Part shown: positions 21,351 to 29,663 of the stretch, one piece after another
How the letters are laid out: each line of letters begins with the position of its first letter
Numbering within the stretch: position 1 is the stretch's first letter
Assembly (NCBI RefSeq): GCF_001310815.1
Contig: NZ_BAZK01000003.1
Location: forward strand, 124,001 to 188,000
Length of the DNA: 64,000 nt
Direction of reading: 5' to 3'
Source of the DNA: Pseudovibrio denitrificans JCM 12308
GTDB lineage: Bacteria > Pseudomonadota > Alphaproteobacteria > Rhizobiales > Stappiaceae
The notes under the pieces: model-generated
Seen by the model: only the letters and a program-made list of their open reading frames with translations
The model's database searches: none
Told to the model about the DNA's origin: nothing
Program-made: the position numbers and the translations under genes

Positions 21351-22961
21351 TTACTCAGCAGCAATCTTGGTAATTGGACCTGCATTCAGGACCAGATCAT
21401 CAACGTGATCCTGGAAGATCTGGAAGTTCGCAGCGAACATGTCGACCAGCTTTGCAGCCTGTACGTCATACTCGGATGGATTACTCCAGGTGCTCCGTGG
21501 ATCCATAATGCTGGTATCAACGCCTGGGACTGCAACAGGAACCATAAAGCCGAAGTTTTCGTCCTTACGGAACTGGGCAGCGTTCAAAGAGCCGTCCAAT
21601 GCAGCGCGAAGCAGTGCACGGGTCTCTTTGATTGGCATACGGTGACCAACACCATACGCGCCGCCGGTCCAGCCGGTGTTTACAAGCCAGCAGTCAACAT
21701 CGTGCTCACGGATCAGATCCTTCAGCAGAGCACCATACTCTGATGGATGACGCGGCATGAACGGCGCACCGAAGCAGGTGGAGAATGTCGCCTGCGGCTC
21801 AGTCACACCACGCTCTGTGCCAGCAACCTTCGCGGTGTAACCGGAAAGGAAGTGGTACATCGCCTGCGCGCCGGAAAGCTTTGCAATTGGAGGTAGAACA
21901 CCAAACGCATCAGCAGTCAGCATGATGATGTTTTTAGGATGCGCTGCGCGTCCAGTCTCACTCGCATTCGGGATGAAGTGGATTGGGTAAGAGCAGCGCG
22001 TGTTTTCTGTCTTGGAACCATCATCAAAGTCAGGAACACGAGCTTCATCCAGTACAACATTCTCAAGAATGGTGCCGAAGCGCTGCGTGGTCGCAAAAAT
22101 CTCTGGTTCAGCTTCTGCAGAAAGACGAATGGTCTTCGCGTAGCAGCCACCTTCAAAGTTGAAGATGCCATCCGGGCCCCAGCCATGCTCATCATCACCG
22201 ATCAGCGTACGGGACGGATCAGCGGAAAGAGTGGTCTTACCGGTGCCGGAAAGGCCGAAGAAGACAGCTGCATCATCGTTATCGCCAACGTTCGCGGAGC
22301 AATGCATCGGCATCACACCATCCTCTGGCAACATGTAGTTCAGCATGGAGAAGACGGACTTCTTCATCTCACCAGCATAAGCAGTACCGGCGATCAGAAC
22401 GATCTTGTTGGTCAGATCACAGGCAATAACCGTTTCACTCCGGCAACCATGACGCTCTGGATCAGCCTTGAAGCTTGGCAGATCGATGATGGTCATCTCT
22501 GCTTCAAAGCTCTTCAGGTCTTCGCGGGACGGGCGAAGAAGCATGTTGCGGATAAAGTGGTTGTGCCAAGCCAGCTCGTTATAAACGCGAACGTTCAGCT
22601 GATGCGCAGGGTCAGCGCCTCCATAAAGGTCCTGAACATACAGCTCCATACCTTCAGCATGGGACAGCATGTCGTTCAAAAGCACGTCGAAGTGCTCGGT
22701 GCTCATTGCACCGCTGTTGTCCCACCAGATCGTATCTTCGGTCTTGGCGTCGCGAACAACAAACTTGTCTTTAGGAGAACGTCCTGTGTGAGTACCTGTT
22801 TCTGCACAAAGTGCGCCGCCCGCGGCGATCTGTGCTTCACCATTCCTGATAGCATGCTCATAAAGTTCAGCTTCGGTCAGGTTCCAATACACACTCTTGA
22901 GGCCCTTCAGTCCGAAGGTGTCACACCCAAACGCGGAATTCCGTAGTCCGAACTCTTTCAT
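21351..22961 (-). CDS. pckA: phosphoenolpyruvate carboxykinase (ATP)
   Basis: First committed step of gluconeogenesis: oxaloacetate + ATP to PEP. It is 536 residues. Recognised by the N-terminal [12 protein letters not shown], the kinase-1a loop [13 protein letters not shown] with DDEHGWG (metal-binding kinase-2), [12 protein letters not shown], and the adenine-binding [14 protein letters not shown]. It is divergent from chvI, an arrangement known in Rhizobiaceae, where ChvI-ChvG and carbon metabolism are linked. The start is ATG 22961; a downstream start is possible because the first residues ([12 protein letters not shown]) are less conserved. Confidence 0.97.
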   Translation of the reverse strand: MKEFGLRNSAFGCDTFGLKGLKSVYWNLTEAELYEHAIRNGEAQIAAGGALCAETGTHTGRSPKDKFVVRDAKTEDTIWWDNSGAMSTEHFDVLLNDMLSHAEGMELYVQDLYGGADPAHQLNVRVYNELAWHNHFIRNMLLRPSREDLKSFEAEMTIIDLPSFKADPERHGCRSETVIACDLTNKIVLIAGTAYAGEMKKSVFSMLNYMLPEDGVMPMHCSANVGDNDDAAVFFGLSGTGKTTLSADPSRTLIGDDEHGWGPDGIFNFEGGCYAKTIRLSAEAEPEIFATTQRFGTILENVVLDEARVPDFDDGSKTENTRCSYPIHFIPNASETGRAAHPKNIIMLTADAFGVLPPIAKLSGAQAMYHFLSGYTAKVAGTERGVTEPQATFSTCFGAPFMPRHPSEYGALLKDLIREHDVDCWLVNTGWTGGAYGVGHRMPIKETRALLRAALDGSLNAAQFRKDENFGFMVPVAVPGVDTSIMDPRSTWSNPSEYDVQAAKLVDMFAANFQIFQDHVDDLVLNAGPITKIAAE

Positions 22962-23385
22962 GTTCAGTAGTCCTTAATCGGCTCACAATTTACCTTGCGT
23001 CATTCAATGGCATCGCGCCAGTGAATTTAGCGATAACGCCCCTTGGATGGGGCAGTCATACTTAGAAAAGCAAGACCAGAAATCCTGCGTTTTTCTATTA
23101 AACCGATTGAAATAAGACCTTTTGCTGGCATAGATTTATTTTGCTTATAAAAATAAACTCGCGGCAAACTTGGTTTTCACTTTTAAGCGTTTAACGATAC
23201 ACTTCATGAAGAACACGTGGCACTTGGCAGGCGAAACTTTGTCAAAAGTGGCGCTAAATAAGGAAATTTTCCAAATACCTTGCTATAACAGGGTTTTGCC
23301 GCATTTCAGGATTAGGGATCGCGCAAGTTAATCTCAAATCCAAACAATGTAGCGAAGCGTGCAAGAGAGGAATAAGGTCTCTGAT
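22962..23385. promoter_or_regulatory. divergent pckA / chvI promoter region
   Basis: A 424-base divergent control region, AT-rich around 23090-23210. It must carry the promoters of both pckA and chvI-chvG. I see no perfect operator palindrome and no riboswitch. An AGAGAGGA ribosome site precedes the chvI ATG. In related bacteria ChvI binds direct repeats in its targets, but I cannot identify them here with confidence. Confidence 0.5.
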
Positions 23386-24084
23386 ATGCCAACGATTGCT
23401 CTGGTCGATGATGACCGTAACATTTTGACATCCGTCTCGATTGCGTTGGAAGCCGAAGGATATCGGGTCCAAACCTATACGGATGGAACAGTAGCACTGG
23501 AAGGGCTCCAGGCTGATCCACCGGACCTTGCCATTTTTGATATCAAAATGCCTCGCATGGACGGTATGGAGCTGCTGCGCCGTTTCCGTCAGATGTCTGA
23601 TCTGCCAGTGATCTTCCTCACATCCAAAGATGATGAGATCGATGAGCTGTTTGGCCTGAAGATGGGCGCAGACGACTTTATCCGTAAGCCATTCTCACAG
23701 CGTTTGCTGGTTGAGCGCGTAAAAGCAGTTCTGCGCCGCGCTGCTCCACGTGATGCTGCAAGTGCTGCCACCGAAACCTCCAAGCTGCTGGAGCGTGGCA
23801 ATCTGGTGATGGATAAAGAGCGTCACACCTGCACATGGCTCGCCAAGCCAGTCACTCTGACTGTGACCGAGTTCCTGATTCTCTTTGCTCTTGCTCAGCG
23901 TCCGGGCGTTGTGAAAAGCCGTAATGCTCTCATGGATGCGGCCTATGACGATCAGGTCTATGTTGACGATCGCACCATCGACAGCCATATCAAGCGTCTT
24001 CGCAAGAAGTTCAAAGTGGTTGATGATGACTTTGATATGATCGAAACACTCTACGGTGTAGGTTATCGCTTCCGCGAAAACTAA
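23386..24084 (+). CDS. chvI: two-component response regulator ChvI
   Basis: OmpR-family transcription factor, about 232 residues. The receiver domain has the acidic pair VDDD (residues 7-10), phospho-acceptor Asp52 in [10 protein letters not shown] and the conserved Lys in FIRKPFS. The C-terminal winged helix has [28 protein letters not shown] and [18 protein letters not shown] 23386 is chosen over the upstream GTG 23359 because it has the ribosome site and starts the fold ([10 protein letters not shown]). It works with ChvG in envelope-stress, acid and succinoglycan/motility control in relatives. It is followed by chvG after 82 bases. Confidence 0.94.
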   Translation: MPTIALVDDDRNILTSVSIALEAEGYRVQTYTDGTVALEGLQADPPDLAIFDIKMPRMDGMELLRRFRQMSDLPVIFLTSKDDEIDELFGLKMGADDFIRKPFSQRLLVERVKAVLRRAAPRDAASAATETSKLLERGNLVMDKERHTCTWLAKPVTLTVTEFLILFALAQRPGVVKSRNALMDAAYDDQVYVDDRTIDSHIKRLRKKFKVVDDDFDMIETLYGVGYRFREN

Positions 24085-24166
24085 TCGCACGCGGCCCGTT
24101 GGCCGGGCTGTCTCAGAGTTGGAAAAAGCTCAAGAGCAAGCGTTCCTGAGAATTCGATAAGAGCGA

Positions 24167-25996
24167 ATGTCGGACAAAAAAGAAGAACAAGAGCGGGAAG
24201 ACATCGAAGCTGCAGAAGCTTCTGAAACTCTTGATCCGCAACATACAGGTGCGTTCCGATGGTTGGGACGCAGGCAAGTGCGCCAACGCGTCTTCACGCG
24301 CTGGATCTCGCTTGCGGGCACCTATGTCTTTTCTTCTTTGACCCGCCGTATTCTGGTGCTCAACCTCGTCGGTCTTCTGGCGATGGTGATCTCCATTCTG
24401 TATTTGAACCAGTTTCAGGCCGGACTGATCGATGCACGCGTTCAGTCACTGTTGGTTCAAGGTGAGATCATTGCAGGCGCCATTGCGGCTTCAACGACAA
24501 GTGACGGTGATTCTCTCATGGTCGATCCGGAGCAGCTGCTGCGTCTGGAAGCTGGAGAATCAACCAGTGCCCGCTCTACGCTCGGAAGCCTTGACTTTCC
24601 AATCAACCCTGAGATCGTAGGCCCTATCCTCAGGCGACTGATATCGCCCACGAAAACACGAGCGCGGATCTATGACCCTGAGGGCATGTTGATGCTGGAT
24701 TCACGCCAGCTCCACGCCCAAAATCAGATTTTCCGCTTCGATCTGCCACCACCGGATGAAAGCACCGATCCCTTCTTCCAGAAGATGTGGGAGGAGCTGA
24801 AGCTTTGGATCCGTCGTGGTGAATACCCGCCTTATAAAGAAGTAGGCCGCACCGAAGGCCGCGAGTACCCTGAAGTAGAGGCAGCGTTGGCTGGTTCTCC
24901 AGCTTCCGTGGTGCGCGTTGGTGCCAAAGGTGAGATGGTTGTCGCCGTTGCTGTGCCAATTCAGCGCTTCCGCGGTGTTCTGGGCGCGCTCCTCCTGTCG
25001 ACGCAGGGCGGTGATATCGACGACATCGTCGCTGCAGAGCGCAACGCGATCCTGAAGATCTTTATCGTCGCCGCCGTTGTGGTGATGATCCTCTCCGTTC
25101 TGCTCGCAGGCACCATCGCTGGCCCGGTCCGCCGTCTGTCAGAAGCCGCGCAGAAGGTGCAGTCCGCCATCAACACGCGTGAAGAGATTCCGGAGTTCGA
25201 AGATCGCTACGACGAAATCGGCCATCTGGCGCGTGCACTGCGAAACATGACAAAGGCTCTATATGGCCGCATGGACGCCATCGAAAGCTTCGCCGCAGAC
25301 GTTGCCCACGAGCTGAAAAACCCGTTGACTTCGCTCCGAAGTGCAGTTGAAACGCTGCCTCTGGCGAAAACAGAACAATCCCGCGAACGCTTGCTGGACG
25401 TCATCCAGCATGACGTGAAGCGACTGGATCGACTCATCACCGATATCTCTGAGGCTTCTCGTATCGATGCTGAAATGTCCCGCGCAGAATCCCATGATGT
25501 AGACATCGCGACCTTGCTGAATGCCGTTGTCTCTATCGCCAACGAACGTGCATGTGATGAAGTTGCCCATGTGGACCTGAAGTTTGATCCTGCCAAGCCA
25601 GAGAACAAGTTCCAGATCCACGGCAATGATCAGCGCCTCGGTCAGGTCATCAATAACCTGATCGACAACGCCCGTTCATTCGCGCCAGAAGGCACCCCGG
25701 TCACGATCACGGCCAAACGCAAGAGCAACCAGATCATCATCTGGGTTGAGGATTGCGGTCCAGGCATCAAGGAAGAGCTCCGCGAACGTGTGTTTGAGCG
25801 CTTCTATACAGACCGGCCTGAAAACGAAGGCTTCGGCAATAATTCTGGTCTGGGGCTTTCAATTTGCCGCCAGATCATCGAAGCTCACAGAGGTGAGATC
25901 TCGGTGATGAACCGAACCTCTGAGGAAGCAGGGCAGGAGCAGAAAGTGCTTGGCGCCCGCTTCGTAATCAAACTGAGGGCGAAGACAACCTCATGA
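24167..25996 (+). CDS. chvG: sensor histidine kinase ChvG
   Basis: Partner kinase of ChvI, 609 residues, inner membrane. Order: cytoplasmic N terminus, TM1 near residues 62-83 (ILVLNLVGLLAMVISILYL), a large periplasmic sensor region (85-295), TM2 near 300-322 (IFIVAAVVVMILSVLLAG), HAMP, then HisKA with phospho-acceptor His381 (DVAHELKNPLTSL) and HATPase (NNLIDNARSF, DCGPGI, GLGLSICRQIIEAHRG). It ends with a four-base overlap with hprK (ATGA), so signal transduction and HPr kinase are one operon. Confidence 0.94.
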   Translation: MSDKKEEQEREDIEAAEASETLDPQHTGAFRWLGRRQVRQRVFTRWISLAGTYVFSSLTRRILVLNLVGLLAMVISILYLNQFQAGLIDARVQSLLVQGEIIAGAIAASTTSDGDSLMVDPEQLLRLEAGESTSARSTLGSLDFPINPEIVGPILRRLISPTKTRARIYDPEGMLMLDSRQLHAQNQIFRFDLPPPDESTDPFFQKMWEELKLWIRRGEYPPYKEVGRTEGREYPEVEAALAGSPASVVRVGAKGEMVVAVAVPIQRFRGVLGALLLSTQGGDIDDIVAAERNAILKIFIVAAVVVMILSVLLAGTIAGPVRRLSEAAQKVQSAINTREEIPEFEDRYDEIGHLARALRNMTKALYGRMDAIESFAADVAHELKNPLTSLRSAVETLPLAKTEQSRERLLDVIQHDVKRLDRLITDISEASRIDAEMSRAESHDVDIATLLNAVVSIANERACDEVAHVDLKFDPAKPENKFQIHGNDQRLGQVINNLIDNARSFAPEGTPVTITAKRKSNQIIIWVEDCGPGIKEELRERVFERFYTDRPENEGFGNNSGLGLSICRQIIEAHRGEISVMNRTSEEAGQEQKVLGARFVIKLRAKTTS

Positions 25997-26487
25997 CCAC
26001 ACTGGATCAGAAGCAAAGTGTACAAGCAGCAGAAGGTCAGGCGATACACGCCACCTGTCTGGTGGTTGGCACGAAAGGCATTCTGATCCGTGGCCCTTCA
26101 GCAACCGGCAAGTCCGCTTTGGCGCTGGAACTGATACAGCGTGCCCACCTGAAAGGCAGCTTTGCAGCCCTTGTGGCGGATGATCGCGTCTATATTGCTG
26201 AGAAAAATGGTCGCTTAATAGGCTCTTGCCCAAATTCAATTAAGGGAAAGGCCGAGCTGCGCGGTTTCGGCATTGTCGAAGTTCCCTATCTTGATACGGC
26301 AGTAATCCATATGGTTTTGGATCTGGAAGCCCGAGAGGAAATCGACAGGTTGCCGGAGGAGCAGGCGCTAACCTGTGAACTTTGCTCAGTCAAATTAATT
26401 CGACAGCAAGTACCAAAGGAAGATCATTTAGCGGCTCTTCGGCTCGCAAATGCACTTATTTTTACTAATCCAGTGCACAACTATTAG
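25993..26487 (+). CDS. hprK: HPr kinase/phosphorylase, short alphaproteobacterial form
   Basis: Phosphorylates HPr on its regulatory Ser. At 164 residues it keeps only the C-terminal kinase domain of the classical enzyme, as in other alphaproteobacteria. Walker A GPSATGKSALA is at residues 34-44 and the acidic VADDRV follows. The HprK signature region is KGKAELRGFGIVEVPYL. It overlaps chvG by four bases and precedes the EIIA and HPr genes, which supports a phospho-relay that senses metabolism rather than transporting sugar. Confidence 0.9.
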   Translation: MTTLDQKQSVQAAEGQAIHATCLVVGTKGILIRGPSATGKSALALELIQRAHLKGSFAALVADDRVYIAEKNGRLIGSCPNSIKGKAELRGFGIVEVPYLDTAVIHMVLDLEAREEIDRLPEEQALTCELCSVKLIRQQVPKEDHLAALRLANALIFTNPVHNY

Positions 26488-26595
26488 CCCTCTGTGTATG
26501 AGCATGCTGATTTTTCTTGCACTGCAGCGTGTCCTTCAACAAAGTAGGATTGGAATAACCATAGAGTAGACACTCTGTTAGTTCGCGGGAAATAT

Positions 26596-27000
26596 ATGAT
26601 TGGTCTAGTTCTTGTCACCCATGGTCGGTTGGCAGAAGAGTTCAAATCGGCTCTTGAGCATGTTGTAGGTCCACAGGACCGGGTAGCAACCATCTGCATC
26701 GGCCCCGATGACGATATGGAACAACGTCGTCAGGATATCCTGCGTTCAGTAGAGGCTGTCAACGATGGCTCTGGCGTCGTCCTTCTTACCGACATGTTTG
26801 GCGGTACACCTTCTAATCTCGCTATCTCTGTAATGGATGGTGGTAGCGTAGAGGTCGTAGCTGGTGTAAACCTGCCGATGCTCATAAAACTGGCAAGCGT
26901 TCGCAACGAGAAATCGCTTGCCGAAGCGGTAGAAGAAGCCCGCAGCGCAGGACAGAAGTACATCTCCGTAGCTTCGCAGGTCCTGTCCGGGCAAGGCTAA
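26596..27000 (+). CDS. PTS EIIA component, mannose/fructose (ManX) family
   Basis: A single-domain EIIA-Man protein of 134 residues with the phosphorylatable His9 in VLVTHGRLAEEF and the family motif LLTDMFGGTPSNLA. There are no EIIB, EIIC or EIID permease genes nearby, so it is likely a regulatory EIIA of a nitrogen-type or incomplete PTS. It is placed between hprK and ptsH. Six bases separate it from the HPr gene. Confidence 0.92.
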   Translation: MIGLVLVTHGRLAEEFKSALEHVVGPQDRVATICIGPDDDMEQRRQDILRSVEAVNDGSGVVLLTDMFGGTPSNLAISVMDGGSVEVVAGVNLPMLIKLASVRNEKSLAEAVEEARSAGQKYISVASQVLSGQG

Positions 27001-27006
27001 GAAAAT

Positions 27007-27291
27007 ATGGATGAATGCACAGTGCTAGCTCGCGACCTGACCATCGTGAACACCCGTGGTTTGCACGCGCGCGCCTCAGCCAAGCTGGTCAAGCTGGTTG
27101 AGACTTTTGATGCCGATGTTAAAGTCTCCAAAGACGGACAGACAGTAGGTGGAACCTCCATTATGGGCCTGATGATGCTTGCGGCCAGCCCGGGGTGCTC
27201 TATCCACGTTGTCGTCACCGGCAATCAGAAAGAAGAAGCCCTCTCCGCGATCACGCATCTGGTAGAAGACGGCTTCGGCGAGAGAGACTAA
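27007..27291 (+). CDS. ptsH: phosphocarrier protein HPr
   Basis: 94-residue HPr. The active-site His20 lies in NTRGLHARAS (equivalent to His15) and the regulatory Ser51 lies in GGTSIMGLMML (equivalent to Ser46), the target of HprK encoded two genes upstream. Both sites are intact, so dual phosphorylation control should work. EI is not in this window. Confidence 0.95.
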   Translation: MDECTVLARDLTIVNTRGLHARASAKLVKLVETFDADVKVSKDGQTVGGTSIMGLMMLAASPGCSIHVVVTGNQKEEALSAITHLVEDGFGERD

Positions 27292-27316
27292 GCAATTCGA
27301 GCGTTTCGAGGGTCCG

Positions 27317-27769
27317 ATGAAAAAACGTCCAGCCGCACGTCTGTTGGTAGTTGATCCTCAAAACCGAATTCTGCTCTTCAATTTCAAGTTCGATAAAGGC
27401 CCTCTCAAAGGGCAGGATTACTGGGCCACCGTTGGAGGTGGCATAGAGCCGGGCGAGAGCTTTGAAGAAGCCGCCCGCCGTGAACTTCTGGAAGAGACCG
27501 GAATCACCGAGCCCGTCGGTGAGAAGATTCACATCGGAAGAGCCGTCTTTCAGACGCCCTCCGGCGAAACTGTCGATGCCGAAGAGCACTTCTTCCTCGT
27601 CACCGTATCCCACTCGAAAATCGACTATTCCAATCATACTGAGTTGGAAACGCAGGTGATGAGAAACCATCGCTGGTGGACTCGCGAAGAGTTGGAAACC
27701 ACCTCTCTGACTGTATTCCCTGAAAATATCCTTGAAATTCTAGAGCCTTATCTTCCAGTGAAGGTCTGA
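27317..27769 (+). CDS. Nudix hydrolase
   Basis: 150 residues with a complete Nudix box: GGGIEPGESFEEAARRELLEETGI fits Gx5Ex7REUxEExGU (the span here is about residues 40-62). It should cleave a nucleoside-diphosphate-linked substrate with Mg2+; the substrate cannot be named. It follows ptsH after 25 bases on the same strand and may be at the tail of the chvI operon. Confidence 0.88.
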   Translation: MKKRPAARLLVVDPQNRILLFNFKFDKGPLKGQDYWATVGGGIEPGESFEEAARRELLEETGITEPVGEKIHIGRAVFQTPSGETVDAEEHFFLVTVSHSKIDYSNHTELETQVMRNHRWWTREELETTSLTVFPENILEILEPYLPVKV

Positions 27770-27808
27770 GTCTCTCTGCTCATCTGCAGGACGCTTGCAT
27801 TTTAGTCG

Positions 27809-27842
27809 GATATAAAGAAACCTTTATATCTTTATTGCTTTC
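27809..27842 (+). terminator. AT-rich terminator-like hairpin after the Nudix gene
   Basis: A perfect 9-bp inverted repeat GATATAAAG / CTTTATATC with a four-base loop is followed by TTTATTGCTTTCT. The stem is weak (AT-rich) but its position, 40 bases past the Nudix stop, is right for the end of the chvI-hprK-ptsH unit. Confidence 0.5.
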
Positions 27843-27876
27843 TACTTCCTCTGTGATGTATAACTGCGTGCAGTGA

Positions 27877-27893
27877 TCGCTCATTTCGCGAGC
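27877..27893 (+). promoter_or_regulatory. hairpin in the ahcY leader
   Basis: The leader contains CGCTC...GAGCG, a perfect 5-bp stem with a 7-base loop, about 55 bases before the ahcY ATG. A purine-rich GCGGGAGGGGA stretch and a GGGCCC core follow. SAM- or SAH-binding riboswitches control S-adenosylmethionine-cycle genes in proteobacteria, but I could not match this leader to a known class. It may only be a promoter-proximal hairpin. Confidence 0.3.
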
Positions 27894-27946
27894 GCTCATC
27901 AACCATGCGGGAGGGGACTATGGGCCCGGGCATTCAGGAAGATTTA

Positions 27947-29346
27947 ATGACTGCGTCTAAAGATTACTACGTCAAAGACATCTCACTTGCAGAGTGGGGT
28001 CGTACTGAAATTGAAATTGCCGAAACCGAGATGCCAGGCTGATGGCTTGCCGCGAGGAGTTTGGTGCGAGCAAGCCCCTCAAAGGCGCACGCATCGCTGG
28101 CTCCCTGCACATGACCATTCAGACAGCGGTTCTGATTGAAACCCTCGTTGCACTGGGTGCAGAAGTCCGCTGGGCGTCTTGTAACATCTTCTCCACGCAG
28201 GATCAGGCCGCTGCTGCAATCGCTGCTGCTGGTATTCCTGTCTTTGCTGAAAAAGGCGAAACCCTCGACGAATACTGGTCCTATGCCGACAAGATCTTCG
28301 ACTGGGGCAACGGTGAAACCGCAAACCTCATCCTCGATGATGGCGGCGACGCAACGCTGATGATTCTTCTCGGCGCAAAAGCTGAGAAAGACCCATCCGT
28401 TCTCGACAACCCATCCAACGAAGAAGAAACAGCTCTCTTCGCTGCGATCAAGCGCCGCCTCGAAAAAGACCCAGGCTTCTACTCCAAAGTTAAAGCCAAC
28501 ATCCGTGGTGTTTCTGAAGAAACGACGACAGGCGTTCTGCGTCTTTACGAAATGCAGAAGAAGGGCGACCTGCCATTCCCTGCAATCAACGTGAATGACT
28601 CCGTCACCAAGTCCAAGTTCGACAACCGCTATGGCTGTCGTGAATCACTGGTAGACGGCATCCGCCGCGGTACCGATGTGATGATGGCTGGTAAAGTGGC
28701 TGTTGTCGCTGGTTATGGCGACGTTGGTAAAGGCTCTGCTCAGTCCCTGTCTGGCGCGGGTGCCCGCGTGATTGTCACTGAGATCGACCCAATTTGTGCC
28801 CTGCAGGCTGCTATGGATGGTTTTGAAGTCAAAACCATGGAGCAGGCAATTGGCGAAGGCGACATCTTTGTAACCACCACCGGCAACAAAGACGTCATCA
28901 CCGCTGACCACATGCGCGACATGAAGGACATGGCGATCGTCTGTAACATCGGCCACTTCGACAACGAGATTCAGGTTGCTGCACTGCGTAACTTCAAGTG
29001 GCGCAATGTGAAGCCTCAGGTCGACATGATCGAGTATCCGGATGGTAAACGCCTGATCCTTCTCTCTGAAGGTCGTCTGGTGAACCTCGGCAACGCAACG
29101 GGTCACCCATCCTTCGTAATGTCTGCCAGCTTCACCAACCAGGTTTTGGCTCAGATCGAGCTGCACACCAAAGGCGAAGACTACAAGAATGAAGTTTACG
29201 TTCTGCCGAAGCATCTGGATGAGAAGGTTGCACGTCTGCACCTTAAGAAACTCGGTGCAACCCTGTCTGAACTGACCGATGATCAGGCCAACTACCTTGG
29301 CATCGACAAAACTGGCCCATTCAAGGCAGAGCACTACAAGTACTGA
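27947..29346 (+). CDS. ahcY: adenosylhomocysteinase (one-base frameshift near the start)
   Basis: Hydrolyses S-adenosylhomocysteine to homocysteine and adenosine in the methyl cycle. The gene starts at ATG 27947 ([18 protein letters not shown]), loses frame at 28039 (CCAGGCTGATGG where CCAGGCCTGATGG is expected), and continues in the next frame as [19 protein letters not shown]. With the base restored it is 466 residues, the normal alphaproteobacterial length. The body has [16 protein letters not shown], the NAD-binding GYGDVGKG and C-terminal [10 protein letters not shown]. An annotation starting at 28042 would miss the first 32 residues. Confidence 0.95.
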
Positions 29347-29663
29347 TTCAGGCAGTCCGCATTTGCTGTTAACGCTAAGGGACTTAGCGTTAACAACTCC
29401 ATGAATTCTACTAGGCCCAGTGAGCTCACTTTCAATATATTGGGGGTGCGCTTGCTGGGCTTACTATAAATTGTAGTGGATGATTATTTCGCCCACAGAA
29501 TTTGTTTACTTTTTGTAAAGATCCTCTTCTTCCGAAAATTCAATCAGGTTACATTGATTGTCGAATCAGTCGTTAAGTTAGGCAGTTGAGCGACTTGTTC
29601 GCGATTCGTGACACCAATGCGGCGTGTGTCATGAATCTGAGGCGGCGAAGAAAGGGGCACAAC

